Below are positions 34,546 to 42,419 of a DNA stretch of 64,000 bases, in pieces. A model generated the notes under the pieces. It made no database searches. It had not been told where the DNA came from and saw only the letters and a program-made list of their open reading frames with translations. Location: the NCBI RefSeq assembly GCF_003427025.1, contig NZ_QVAI01000008.1:234985-298984 (forward strand), given 5' to 3'. The first letter of the stretch is position 1. Each line of letters opens with the position of its first letter. The position numbers were made by a program, and so were the translations under genes. This stretch comes from Jiangella endophytica (lineage in GTDB: Bacteria > Actinomycetota > Actinomycetes > Jiangellales > Jiangellaceae).

Positions 34546-35739
34546 TCAGGGGGCGGCGAAGATCGCGTCGCTGATCAGGGCCGCAGCGCCCACCACGCCC
34601 GCGTCGTCGCCCATTTCGCTGAGCACGACCGGGAGGTTGCCGGTCGCCAGCGGGAGGGAACGCCGGTAGACCACGCCGCGGATCTCGGCCAGCAGCGGGT
34701 GCCCGAGCCGCGCTACCCGGCCGCCGATGACGATGAGGCCGGGGTTGAAGAACGACACCAGGCTGGCCAGCACCCAGCCGACCCGATGGCCGCCGTCGCG
34801 GATCATCTGGACGGTGAAGGGGTCGCCCATGGCCACCGCGGCGGCGACGTCGGCGCCGGTGAGCTCGCCCTTCTCGGCGAGCAGCGAGGCCAGCGCCGGC
34901 GAGCGTCCGCCGCGCGCGGCCGCCAGGGCGTCGCGGGCCAGGGCAGAGCCGCCGAAGAACGCCTCGAGGCAGCCGGTGTTGCCGCACGCGCAGGTCGGGC
35001 CGAACTCCTCGACCCGGATGTGGCCGATGTCGCCCGCGCAGCCGTCGACGCCACGGTAGAGCTGGCCGTCGACGACGATGCCGCAGCCGATGCCGGTGCC
35101 GATCTTCACGAACAGGAAGTCGCGGGCGTTCTTGGCGACGCCGGAGTGCTGCTCGCCCAGTGCCATGACGTTGACGTCGTTGTCGAGCAGCACGGGGCAG
35201 CCCAGCTCGCGGGCGAGCGCGTCGCGGACCGGGTAGCCGTCCCACCCGGGCATGATCGGCGGCGAGACCGGCATGCCACCGTGGAAGTCGACCGGGCCGG
35301 GGACGCCCACGCCGACGCCGGCCGGGCGGGTGACGCCGTGTTCGGCCAGGACCTTGTGGGTCAGCTCGAGGGCGCGCGCCAGCACCGGCTCCGGGCCGAG
35401 GCGGACGTCCATGTCGATGGAACGCTGCCCGAGCACCGTCAACCGGCCGTCGGTGAGCGCGACGGACACGGTGGTCGCACCGATCGCCACCCCGACGAAC
35501 CGCACGTCGGAGGAGAGGTCGACCAGGGTCGAGCGACGCCCGCCGCGCGACGCGGCGGGGCCGGCGCCCTCGGCCAGCCCCAGCTCGGTCAGCCGGCTGA
35601 CCTCGCTGGCCATGGTGGTCCGTGAGACTCCGAGCCGGTCGGCGAGCTCCACCCGCGAGAGCGGCCCCTCGTCGCGCAGCAGCTTGAGGACTTTCGCCTG
35701 GGTCGCCGTCTCCGGCCGACCGGCGAGCGTGTGCGCCAT
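34546..35739 (-). CDS. ROK family transcriptional regulator (second)
   Basis: A 397-residue ROK protein. The winged helix lies at about residues 12-60 (SRVELADRLGVSRTTMASEV). The sugar-binding half has VGVAIGATTVSVALTD, PVLLDNDVNVMALGE, GDIGHIRVEE and the zinc motif CACGNTGCLE. I choose ATG 35739 (MAHTLAGRPE); ATG 35757 would overlap the inverted repeat at 35754. A perfect 10-bp inverted repeat sits directly upstream of the start, a likely autoregulatory operator. The gene stands alone, so its target could be the 33517 operon or Module C rather than a neighbour. Confidence 0.9.
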   Translation of the reverse strand: MAHTLAGRPETATQAKVLKLLRDEGPLSRVELADRLGVSRTTMASEVSRLTELGLAEGAGPAASRGGRRSTLVDLSSDVRFVGVAIGATTVSVALTDGRLTVLGQRSIDMDVRLGPEPVLARALELTHKVLAEHGVTRPAGVGVGVPGPVDFHGGMPVSPPIMPGWDGYPVRDALARELGCPVLLDNDVNVMALGEQHSGVAKNARDFLFVKIGTGIGCGIVVDGQLYRGVDGCAGDIGHIRVEEFGPTCACGNTGCLEAFFGGSALARDALAAARGGRSPALASLLAEKGELTGADVAAAVAMGDPFTVQMIRDGGHRVGWVLASLVSFFNPGLIVIGGRVARLGHPLLAEIRGVVYRRSLPLATGNLPVVLSEMGDDAGVVGAAALISDAIFAAP

Positions 35740-35753
35740 GAAGCCATCGTGCC

Positions 35754-35782
35754 ACACTTTCGCCGGGTCACCGCGAAAGTGT
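35754..35782. promoter_or_regulatory. Candidate ROK operator
   Basis: ACACTTTCGC-N9-GCGAAAGTGT, a perfect inverted repeat ending 15 bases before the ROK start at 35739. It resembles ACTTTTGC-N11-GCAAAAGT in front of the ROK gene at 55502. Confidence 0.7.
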
Positions 35783-35805
35783 CTCCCATCGTGAGAGCGG
35801 ACGTC

Positions 35806-36750
35806 TCAGGCCTCGGTCCCCGCGATGGCCTCCAGCTCGTCCAGGATGAGGTTGGCTCCGAGGACGCCGATGCCGAGCATCCAGGTGTCGTCCTCGACCT
35901 CATGGACGTCGCCCGCGGCGATGGCGGGCAGGCCGGTCCAGAGCCGCTCGACGGCCGGGCGGGTGGTGGTCTGCGGGTCGCCGTAGCTGGTGTGGATGAC
36001 GAGGTCGCCGTCGATCTGCTCGAACTCCTCGGGGCTCAGCTCGGCCATCGAGTACTCGTTCCAGGTGTGGTCGCCCAGGTCGAAGCCGACCTCGGTGAGA
36101 ATGGAGCCGGAGAAGGTGTCGGGGCCGTACAGGCGGAAGTTCTCCGGCAGGAACCGCACCATCGACACCGTCCGGCCCGCGGCGCCGACGGAGTCGCCGA
36201 TGGCGGCGGCGCGCTCGGCGAACTCGTCCAGCAGCGCGTCGGCGTCGTCCTGACGGTTCAGCGCGGCGCCGACGATCTGGACCTGCTCCTTCCAGTTCGT
36301 GCCGGAGTCGGCGGAGAACACCGTCGGCGCGATCCGGCTGAGGTCGGCGTACAGCGCCTCGTGCCGGACCCGGGCGCCGATGATGAGGTCGGGCTCCAAC
36401 TGCGCCACGGCCTCGACGCTCGGCTCGACGGTCAGCCCGACGGTCTCGACGCCGTCCAGGTCGCCGAGGTAGGCGGGGTACCCGGCGCCGGCCTCCGCCT
36501 CGGTGGCGCCGACCGGCGTGACGCCGAGGGCGACGGCGGCGTCGAGGTGCGGCGAGTCCAGCACGACGACGCGCTCGGGCTCGGCCGGCAGCTCGGTCGT
36601 CCCCATGGCGTGCTCGACGGTGTACCCGGCGCCGCCGCTCGCCTCCGCCGCCGGCTCGTCGTCACCACCGGACCCGCAGGCGGCCAAGGCAAGAGCGGCG
36701 AGGACGGTGACGGCGGACGCGGCGCGGAGGCGGCGGGGCACAGGACGCAT
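35806..36750 (-). CDS. Iron-siderophore ABC transporter substrate-binding lipoprotein
   Basis: A 314-residue lipoprotein of the FhuD/FepB class. The signal ends in LALAACGSG with the lipidated Cys near residue 24. The fold has two lobes joined by a long helix: PERVVVLDSPHLDAAVALGV, AVAQLEPDLIIGARVRH, APTVFSADSGTNWKEQV and DDTWMLGIGVLGANLILDEL. It would capture ferric siderophore outside the membrane. An IdeR/DtxR-type iron box lies 19-37 bases upstream, so expression should rise when iron is low. No permease or ATPase gene is adjacent, so it must work with a transporter encoded elsewhere. Confidence 0.9.
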   Translation of the reverse strand: MRPVPRRLRAASAVTVLAALALAACGSGGDDEPAAEASGGAGYTVEHAMGTTELPAEPERVVVLDSPHLDAAVALGVTPVGATEAEAGAGYPAYLGDLDGVETVGLTVEPSVEAVAQLEPDLIIGARVRHEALYADLSRIAPTVFSADSGTNWKEQVQIVGAALNRQDDADALLDEFAERAAAIGDSVGAAGRTVSMVRFLPENFRLYGPDTFSGSILTEVGFDLGDHTWNEYSMAELSPEEFEQIDGDLVIHTSYGDPQTTTRPAVERLWTGLPAIAAGDVHEVEDDTWMLGIGVLGANLILDELEAIAGTEA

Positions 36751-36768
36751 GCCCCGCAGCCTATCCGG

Positions 36769-36787
36769 CCAAGTTAGGCTAACCTCA
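36769..36787. promoter_or_regulatory. IdeR/DtxR-type iron box
   Basis: The core TTAGGCTAACCT matches the DtxR/IdeR consensus in about 15 of 19 positions (the right half nearly fully, the left half weaker). It is directly upstream of the siderophore-binding lipoprotein gene. Confidence 0.75.
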
Positions 36788-36788
36788 T

Positions 36789-37580
36789 CTACCCTCCGGT
36801 GTGGTTCGTGTGATCCTCCTCGGACGGTTCGAAGCCGACGCCGCCGTGCGGGTCGACCTCCTCTCCGGGTCGCGACGGCAGGGTGATGTGGACGTGACCG
36901 TTGCCGACGTCGATGTTGAGGACGTCGAGCTGCGTGGCGGCCACGGACCAGGCCGCCACCGCCTGGTCGCGCAGCCGCCCGGCCAGCTCCAGCAACCGGT
37001 CCTGCTCAGGCCCGGCCGGCGCCGCGACGGCGGACTCGTACGCCGTCGCCGCGGAGCCGAGCAGGTCGATGGCCAGCAGCAGGCCGTTGCGCGCGGTGTT
37101 GAACTCGGTCGAGCCGGACGGCGGGTCGCCGAAGGTGCCGATGGCGGCGCCGACGGCCGAGTGCCAGGCGGTGGGGTCGACGGCGGGTGAGACCACCGCC
37201 TGCCCGCCGGCCGGCACCACCGTGTGCAGACCGTCGATCACGTTGAGCAGCCCGGCGTGCGCGGCGGTCGTCTGCTCGGTCAGCTGGCCGACCAGTTCGA
37301 CCTGACGCACCTCTTCCTGGGCCTCCAGTTCGGCGACGCGATCGGCCACCGGGTCGTCGTCGTCGCGGCCACCGCTGAGCACCAGCGTGGCCAGCACGAT
37401 GTTGACGGCGGCGAGGACCACCGCGACCACGATCCAGAAACCCCGGCGCCGGGGCGGGGTCTGCTGCCCCGGCGCCGGGGACGAGGACCGGCCGGCACCG
37501 GTCCCCCGTCCTCCGCGCGCGCTCGGTCTCCGTGATTCGTCGCGTCGGTTCGCCACGTTCGCAGGACGTTGAGCTTGCAC
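36789..37580 (-). CDS. Hypothetical single-pass membrane protein
   Basis: A 263-residue protein from GTG 37580, with GGGAG upstream. Residues 1-45 are Arg/Ser/Pro-rich and cytosolic, residues about 48-70 form one membrane helix (FWIVVAVVLAAVNIVLATLV), and residues 75-95 look like a short coiled coil (VADRVAELEAQEEVRQVELV). The remainder is helical and should lie outside, ending in a His-containing acidic tail (HVHITLP, EEDHTNHTGG). I do not recognise a family. It follows the giant gene at 37607 by 26 bp on the same strand, so it may be co-expressed with it, perhaps as a cell-surface partner. Confidence 0.6.
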   Translation of the reverse strand: MQAQRPANVANRRDESRRPSARGGRGTGAGRSSSPAPGQQTPPRRRGFWIVVAVVLAAVNIVLATLVLSGGRDDDDPVADRVAELEAQEEVRQVELVGQLTEQTTAAHAGLLNVIDGLHTVVPAGGQAVVSPAVDPTAWHSAVGAAIGTFGDPPSGSTEFNTARNGLLLAIDLLGSAATAYESAVAAPAGPEQDRLLELAGRLRDQAVAAWSVAATQLDVLNIDVGNGHVHITLPSRPGEEVDPHGGVGFEPSEEDHTNHTGG

Positions 37581-37606
37581 GGTGACGTCTCCCTTCTTCT
37601 GGGTGG

Positions 37607-40600
37607 TCAGAGGCGCGCCCGCAGGGCGTCGCCCATGCGGAGCAACTCGGCTCGAACCGCCTCATCCTGGACGGTGCCGGCGACGGCACCATAGCGATCC
37701 AGCGACCGCTCGGCCTGCGCGGTCTGACCGTCCTGGGCCAGCCGCGACGCCATGGACAGGTGCTGCACCAGCTGCCGTTCCTGCTGCCGGTTCAGCGCGC
37801 CGCGGTCGAAGTGGTCCGAGACGAGCGTGGTCGCCGACTCGAACGTGAACTCCTGGATCCGGACGTTCCGGAAGTACACGTCGTCGCCGTTGCCGTGGTT
37901 CTGGATCCCGATGAAGCTCGGCTGGTTCATCCGGTTCGGGTCGGTGTCGGTGTAGTCGTTGATCTTCGTGCCGTTGAGGAAGACCTGGATGCGGTCGCCC
38001 TGCACGACGATCTCGTAGGCGTTCCACTCCCCCGGCGGGTTGAGCGCCGCATCGCGAGCCGCGACATCAGCGCTCTGGAACGCGTAGACCGCACCGGTCG
38101 TCCGGTCCGGCGCATCGGTGGCGTCGATCTGGATCTCGTGACCCTGGTTGACGGCCAGCCACGGGTCGGTCCCCGGGTTCGGGAACCCGACGAAGACGCC
38201 GGAGTTGTCGTCGCCCGGCATCATCCAGTCAAGTTTGAGCGAGTAGTCGGTGAACGCCTGGTCGTACCAGTAGAGCCCCAGCCCGCCGTACGAGACCAGC
38301 TCGCAGTCGGCGTGCAGGAACCCGCCCGGACCAGCCATGCGCCACGGCGCCAGGCTGTCCGCCGTCCCGTCGAACAGGCTCTGGTAGCCCGCACCCGGGT
38401 CCGTCGGGTCGCACTGGACGACCGGCGCCTCGCCGAAGGTGAAGCGCTCGAACGTCGCCGGCTGGCCGACGCCGTTGAACGCGGCCAGGCCGATACGCGC
38501 GTTGGGCAGCCCGGACGTCGGGCGCGGCCGGCCGAACGCCGTCCACTCCTCACCGTCGGCGGACCAGTACGCGGTCAGCGTCGCGCCGTTGCTCACGATC
38601 TTCACGTGGGCGTTCTCGTTGATGCCTTCCGGCAGCGGCCCGGAGCGGTCCAGCGCGGCGTCGAACACCGCCTGCCCGCCCTGGTTGAGGCCGAACTCGA
38701 ACCGCCAGCCCACGCCGGGGATGTTGATGAGCACGGCCTTGGCGAAGTTCTGGTCGCCCGAGTGGACGATCAGCCCGGCCTGCTCGTAGTCGCCGCCGGC
38801 CGGGAGGGCCAGCTGGGTGGTCGCCTCGAAGCCGGCCGCCGGGTCGGCGATCGGCTGCAGGACGACGTTGGCGGCGGTCGTGTTGCCGCCGAACATGTCG
38901 CCCTCGAGCGCGCCGATGCGCAGCTTCGCGCCGTCGACGCCGAGCGCCTCGGTGTTGGGCCGCAGGATCGTCGACCACCGGCAGCGGTCCAGCGCGGTGC
39001 CGTCGAACTCGTCGTTCGGGTCGACCTCGGCGCCGGGGTCCTCGCACGCCGCCGCGTCCGAGCTGAACGTGAACGCGTCGATGTCCATCAGGCCGCCGCC
39101 GCTGCCCTGGAACACCAGGTAGAGCGGGCCGGTCCCGGTGCCCGGGTCGGTGACGGGGACGGGTTCGAGGTCGACGTAGTTGTCCGGGCTGCCGGTGTGC
39201 GGCACCTCCGCCACCGCCGCGAGCGGACCGTCCGGCGCGCCGGTACGCAGCTCGACGGTGCCGCCGGGGCCGCCGGCCGACACCCGCAGCTGCACGGACT
39301 TCGCGCCGGCCAGGTCGTACGGCTCGAACGAGATCCAGTCGCCGGGATCGATGTAGCCGACCCGGGCGCCGCCCTCGGCCCCGCCGTGGCTGACCACCTG
39401 GACGCCGTTCTGCGCGGAGAAGTGCTCGGCCTGACGGTGCCGCGGCTGCAGCACCAGCTCGGCCGTTCCGGTGACGGGGACGGTGTCGGGCGACGGCGGC
39501 GTGTCGGTGTACTCGGCCAGCAGCAGCCCGAAGATGTTGTCGTCGGTGCCGTGCGCGCCGTCGGTGCCGGTGGAGATGGTGCCGGAGCACCCGGTGACCG
39601 ACTCGCCGCCGTGCGTGTGCTGGTCGTGGCCGAGCGCGAACGTCACCTCGACGTCGGCGCAGTCGACCGGCTGCCCGTCCGGGTCGGTGACGCTGACCTC
39701 GAACGCGACGTCCTGTCCGAAGGTGAACAGGCCGCCGTCGGGCGGCGACTCGAACTCGACCACCGGCGCGGTGTTGCCGACGACGACGTGCGCGGTGGCC
39801 ACGCCGGTCAGCCCGGACGAGTCGGTGACGGTGAGCGTCGCCGTGTACTCGCCGTTGGCGGTGTACGTGTACGACGCGTCCGGCGAGGACGAGTCGACCG
39901 TCCCGTCGGTGGTGAAGTCCCACGCGTAGGTGAGGACGTCGCCCGGGTCCGGGTCGGTGGACCCCTCGGACGAGAACTGCACGGTCAGCGGCGCCAGGCC
40001 GGACGTCGGCGTCGCGGTCGCGATGGCGGACGGCGAGCGCGTGCCGGCGACGTAGTCGATGCGGTAGAGCGCGGAGTTCGCGTCGCCGTTGAAGAACCCG
40101 GTGCCGTAGTCGAGCACGTACAGCGACCCCTCGGGCCCGAACTCCAGGTCCATCAGCTGCGTGTTCTGCATGAAGCTGGAGAACGCGCCGATGTGCAGTG
40201 GGCCGTCGGACCCGACCGACATGTTCTTGATCCAGCGACGGCCGAACTCGTAGGCGAAGAACTGCCCGTCGTAGTACTCGGGGAACTTCGTCTCCGACTC
40301 CAACTCCGGGTCGTACCGGTACACCGGGCCGGCCATCGGCGACTCGCTGCCGCTGCCCAGTTCCGGCACCGAGCCGCCGTCGTAGGGCAGCCACGCGGCG
40401 ACCGCGGGTGGCACCGTCGCCAGCCCGGTGTTCAGCGCCGAGTCGTTCGCCGCCCCGCCGGCACAGTCGAACTTCGCGCCGACCGCGTCCTGCGTGCCGT
40501 CGTTCGGGTCCGGCTGACCGGTGTTCGGGTCGATGCCGTAGTAGGAGGTGAACTCGCGGTCGGCGTACGTCTCGGCCGCCGTGTTGCGGCCGGTGCAGTA

Positions 40601-42292
40601 GGGCCAGCCGAAGTTGCCCGGTTCGGTGACCCGGTTGAACTCGACCTGGCCGCCGGGGCCGTACTGGTTCGGGCCGCCGGAGTCGGGGCCGTAGTCGCCC
40701 ACCCACACATCGCCGGTCTCCTGGTCGACGCTGATGCGGAACGGGTTGCGGAAGCCCATTGCGTAGATCTCCGGCCGGGTGAGCTCCGGGTCCGACGTCG
40801 CCGGCGGGAACAGGTTGCCCGCCGGGATCGTGTACGACCCGTCCTCCTCGACGGCGATCCGCAGGATCTTGCCGCGCAGGTCGTTGGTGTTGCCGGAGGT
40901 GCGGCGCGCGTCGAACTGCGGCGCGCGGGTCGCCCGGTCGTCGATCGGCGAGTACCCGTTGGACTCGAACGGGTCGGTGTCGTCGCCCGTGGACAGGTAG
41001 AGGTTGCCGTCGGCGTCGAAGTCGATCTCGCCGCCGTGGTGGCAGCAGTTGCCGCGGTCCTGCGGCACCTGCAGGATCACCTGCTCCGAGGCCGGGTCCA
41101 GCACCCCGCCCGTGAACTGGAACCGGGACAGGTTGTTGTGGCCCTCGTAGGCCTCCCAGATCGACGGATCCAGGCTGGAGTGCGCGACCTCGCCGGGCGG
41201 CGTGGCCAGCGGCGGCGAGTAGTAGAGGTACACCCAGCCGTTGGTGGCGAAGTCCGGGTCGACGGCGATGCCCTGCATGCCGTCCTCGCGGAAGTCGTAC
41301 ACCGGGATGTCCGCCGCCAGCGTCGTCTGGCCGGCCGCCGCGGTGTAGAAGACCCGGCCGTCGCGCGACGTATGCAGCGCGCTGCCGTCGGGCAGTACGG
41401 CGACGCCCATCGGCTCACCCATCTCCTGCGGGCCGCGGGCCAGCGTGACCTGGTCGAAGTTCTCCGTGACGGTGGCGCCGCAGTCGGCGTCGACGGCTCC
41501 CGCGGCGGTCTCGATGCCGCCCGCCAGGTGCTCGCGGAACTCCGCCTCGGCGTAGGACTCCTGCGTGTGCCCGCCCCCGGTGTACCAGGACCGGCCGCCC
41601 TCGTAGTCCTGACACCAGGCGATCGGGTGGTCCGCGCCCATGACGTCGCCCTCGTAGCTGTCCGCGTCCAGCGACGCCAGCACGTGGACGTCGCCGCGCG
41701 GGCTGGCGCGGTAGTCGTACCACTCGTCGGTGCGCTCCCACCGGTCCGGCAGGTGCTGCGTGGACGGGTGGACGCGGTCCTCGACGACGACGGTGGCCGG
41801 CTGGATCTGCGGGTGCGACTGGAAGTAGGCGCCGACCAGCCCGCCGTACCAGGCCCAGTCGTACTCGGTGTCGGCGGCCGCGTGCACGCCGGCGTAGCCG
41901 CCGCCGTCGGCGACGTAGCCCTCGAACGCGGCCTGCTGCTCGTCGTTCAGCACGTCACCGGTGGTGGAGAGCCACACGACGACGTCGTACTGCGCGAGGT
42001 TCTCCGGGGTGAAGGTGGCCGCGTCCTCGGTCGCGGTGACCTCCCAGCCGCGTTCGGCGCCGAGTTCCTGGATGGTGGCGATGCCGGTCGGGATGGAGTC
42101 GTGCCGGAAGCCGGCGGTCTTGCTGAAGACGAGGACGTGGACGCCCTCGTGCATGGTCTCGAACTCCTGGGCGGCGACGGGCTCGGCGGCGGCCGGCGCC
42201 GTGGTCGCGGCGAGCGGCAGGAGCAGCGCTCCGGCCGCGGCGATCGCCGCGGATCTGAGCAGGGGTCGTGGGCCTCTCGATTGGCGTGGCAA
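37607..42292 (-). CDS. Giant secreted ThuA / quinoprotein dehydrogenase / DUF1080 protein
   Basis: A 1561-residue exported protein. After a signal (residues 1-36) come ThuA (48-271; VFSKTAGFRHDSIPTGI), a quinoprotein propeller (280-745) with GNCCHHGGEIDF near 416, PKD (750-840), a linker domain with GHDQHTHGG near 890 and a CBM6-like segment (952-1078). A concanavalin-like domain (1092-1288), DUF1080 (1298-1485; SLKLDWMMPGDDNSGVFVGF) and the helical C-terminal module (1488-1561) complete it. The start appears to be a TTG at 42292 with AGGAGG five bases upstream; no ATG or GTG fits. The DUF1080 part is almost identical in DNA to that of the 12371 gene, far closer than the rest. It is downstream of the 42420 gene and followed by a membrane protein gene. 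Confidence 0.88.
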   Translation of the reverse strand: MPRQSRGPRPLLRSAAIAAAGALLLPLAATTAPAAAEPVAAQEFETMHEGVHVLVFSKTAGFRHDSIPTGIATIQELGAERGWEVTATEDAATFTPENLAQYDVVVWLSTTGDVLNDEQQAAFEGYVADGGGYAGVHAAADTEYDWAWYGGLVGAYFQSHPQIQPATVVVEDRVHPSTQHLPDRWERTDEWYDYRASPRGDVHVLASLDADSYEGDVMGADHPIAWCQDYEGGRSWYTGGGHTQESYAEAEFREHLAGGIETAAGAVDADCGATVTENFDQVTLARGPQEMGEPMGVAVLPDGSALHTSRDGRVFYTAAAGQTTLAADIPVYDFREDGMQGIAVDPDFATNGWVYLYYSPPLATPPGEVAHSSLDPSIWEAYEGHNNLSRFQFTGGVLDPASEQVILQVPQDRGNCCHHGGEIDFDADGNLYLSTGDDTDPFESNGYSPIDDRATRAPQFDARRTSGNTNDLRGKILRIAVEEDGSYTIPAGNLFPPATSDPELTRPEIYAMGFRNPFRISVDQETGDVWVGDYGPDSGGPNQYGPGGQVEFNRVTEPGNFGWPYCTGRNTAAETYADREFTSYYGIDPNTGQPDPNDGTQDAVGAKFDCAGGAANDSALNTGLATVPPAVAAWLPYDGGSVPELGSGSESPMAGPVYRYDPELESETKFPEYYDGQFFAYEFGRRWIKNMSVGSDGPLHIGAFSSFMQNTQLMDLEFGPEGSLYVLDYGTGFFNGDANSALYRIDYVAGTRSPSAIATATPTSGLAPLTVQFSSEGSTDPDPGDVLTYAWDFTTDGTVDSSSPDASYTYTANGEYTATLTVTDSSGLTGVATAHVVVGNTAPVVEFESPPDGGLFTFGQDVAFEVSVTDPDGQPVDCADVEVTFALGHDQHTHGGESVTGCSGTISTGTDGAHGTDDNIFGLLLAEYTDTPPSPDTVPVTGTAELVLQPRHRQAEHFSAQNGVQVVSHGGAEGGARVGYIDPGDWISFEPYDLAGAKSVQLRVSAGGPGGTVELRTGAPDGPLAAVAEVPHTGSPDNYVDLEPVPVTDPGTGTGPLYLVFQGSGGGLMDIDAFTFSSDAAACEDPGAEVDPNDEFDGTALDRCRWSTILRPNTEALGVDGAKLRIGALEGDMFGGNTTAANVVLQPIADPAAGFEATTQLALPAGGDYEQAGLIVHSGDQNFAKAVLINIPGVGWRFEFGLNQGGQAVFDAALDRSGPLPEGINENAHVKIVSNGATLTAYWSADGEEWTAFGRPRPTSGLPNARIGLAAFNGVGQPATFERFTFGEAPVVQCDPTDPGAGYQSLFDGTADSLAPWRMAGPGGFLHADCELVSYGGLGLYWYDQAFTDYSLKLDWMMPGDDNSGVFVGFPNPGTDPWLAVNQGHEIQIDATDAPDRTTGAVYAFQSADVAARDAALNPPGEWNAYEIVVQGDRIQVFLNGTKINDYTDTDPNRMNQPSFIGIQNHGNGDDVYFRNVRIQEFTFESATTLVSDHFDRGALNRQQERQLVQHLSMASRLAQDGQTAQAERSLDRYGAVAGTVQDEAVRAELLRMGDALRARL

Positions 42293-42365
42293 CGTTGCCT
42301 CCTCGAATGCGGTGCGTGCGCCCCTGACCCCCGTCCACCCGCCTCGGCCGCGAGTGTGGTGCCGG

Positions 42366-42405
42366 GTGCCGGGCGGCGGTGACGATGACCACCGCCGCCC
42401 GGCAC
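42366..42405 (-). terminator. Stem-loop after the 42420 gene
   Basis: GTGCCGGGCGGCGGTG and CACCGCCGCCCGGCAC form a perfect 16-bp stem with an 8-base loop, 14 bases beyond the stop. It separates the two giant genes of Module C. Confidence 0.75.
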
Positions 42406-42419
42406 GTCTCAGCGAGACA

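Noticed and set aside
37760..42382. A 1540-codon plus-strand frame opposite the 37607 gene, and a similar 1935-codon frame at 43587-49394
   Set aside because: Both are complementary-strand shadows of codon-biased giant genes; their low-complexity Val/Arg/Asp composition matches no protein family.
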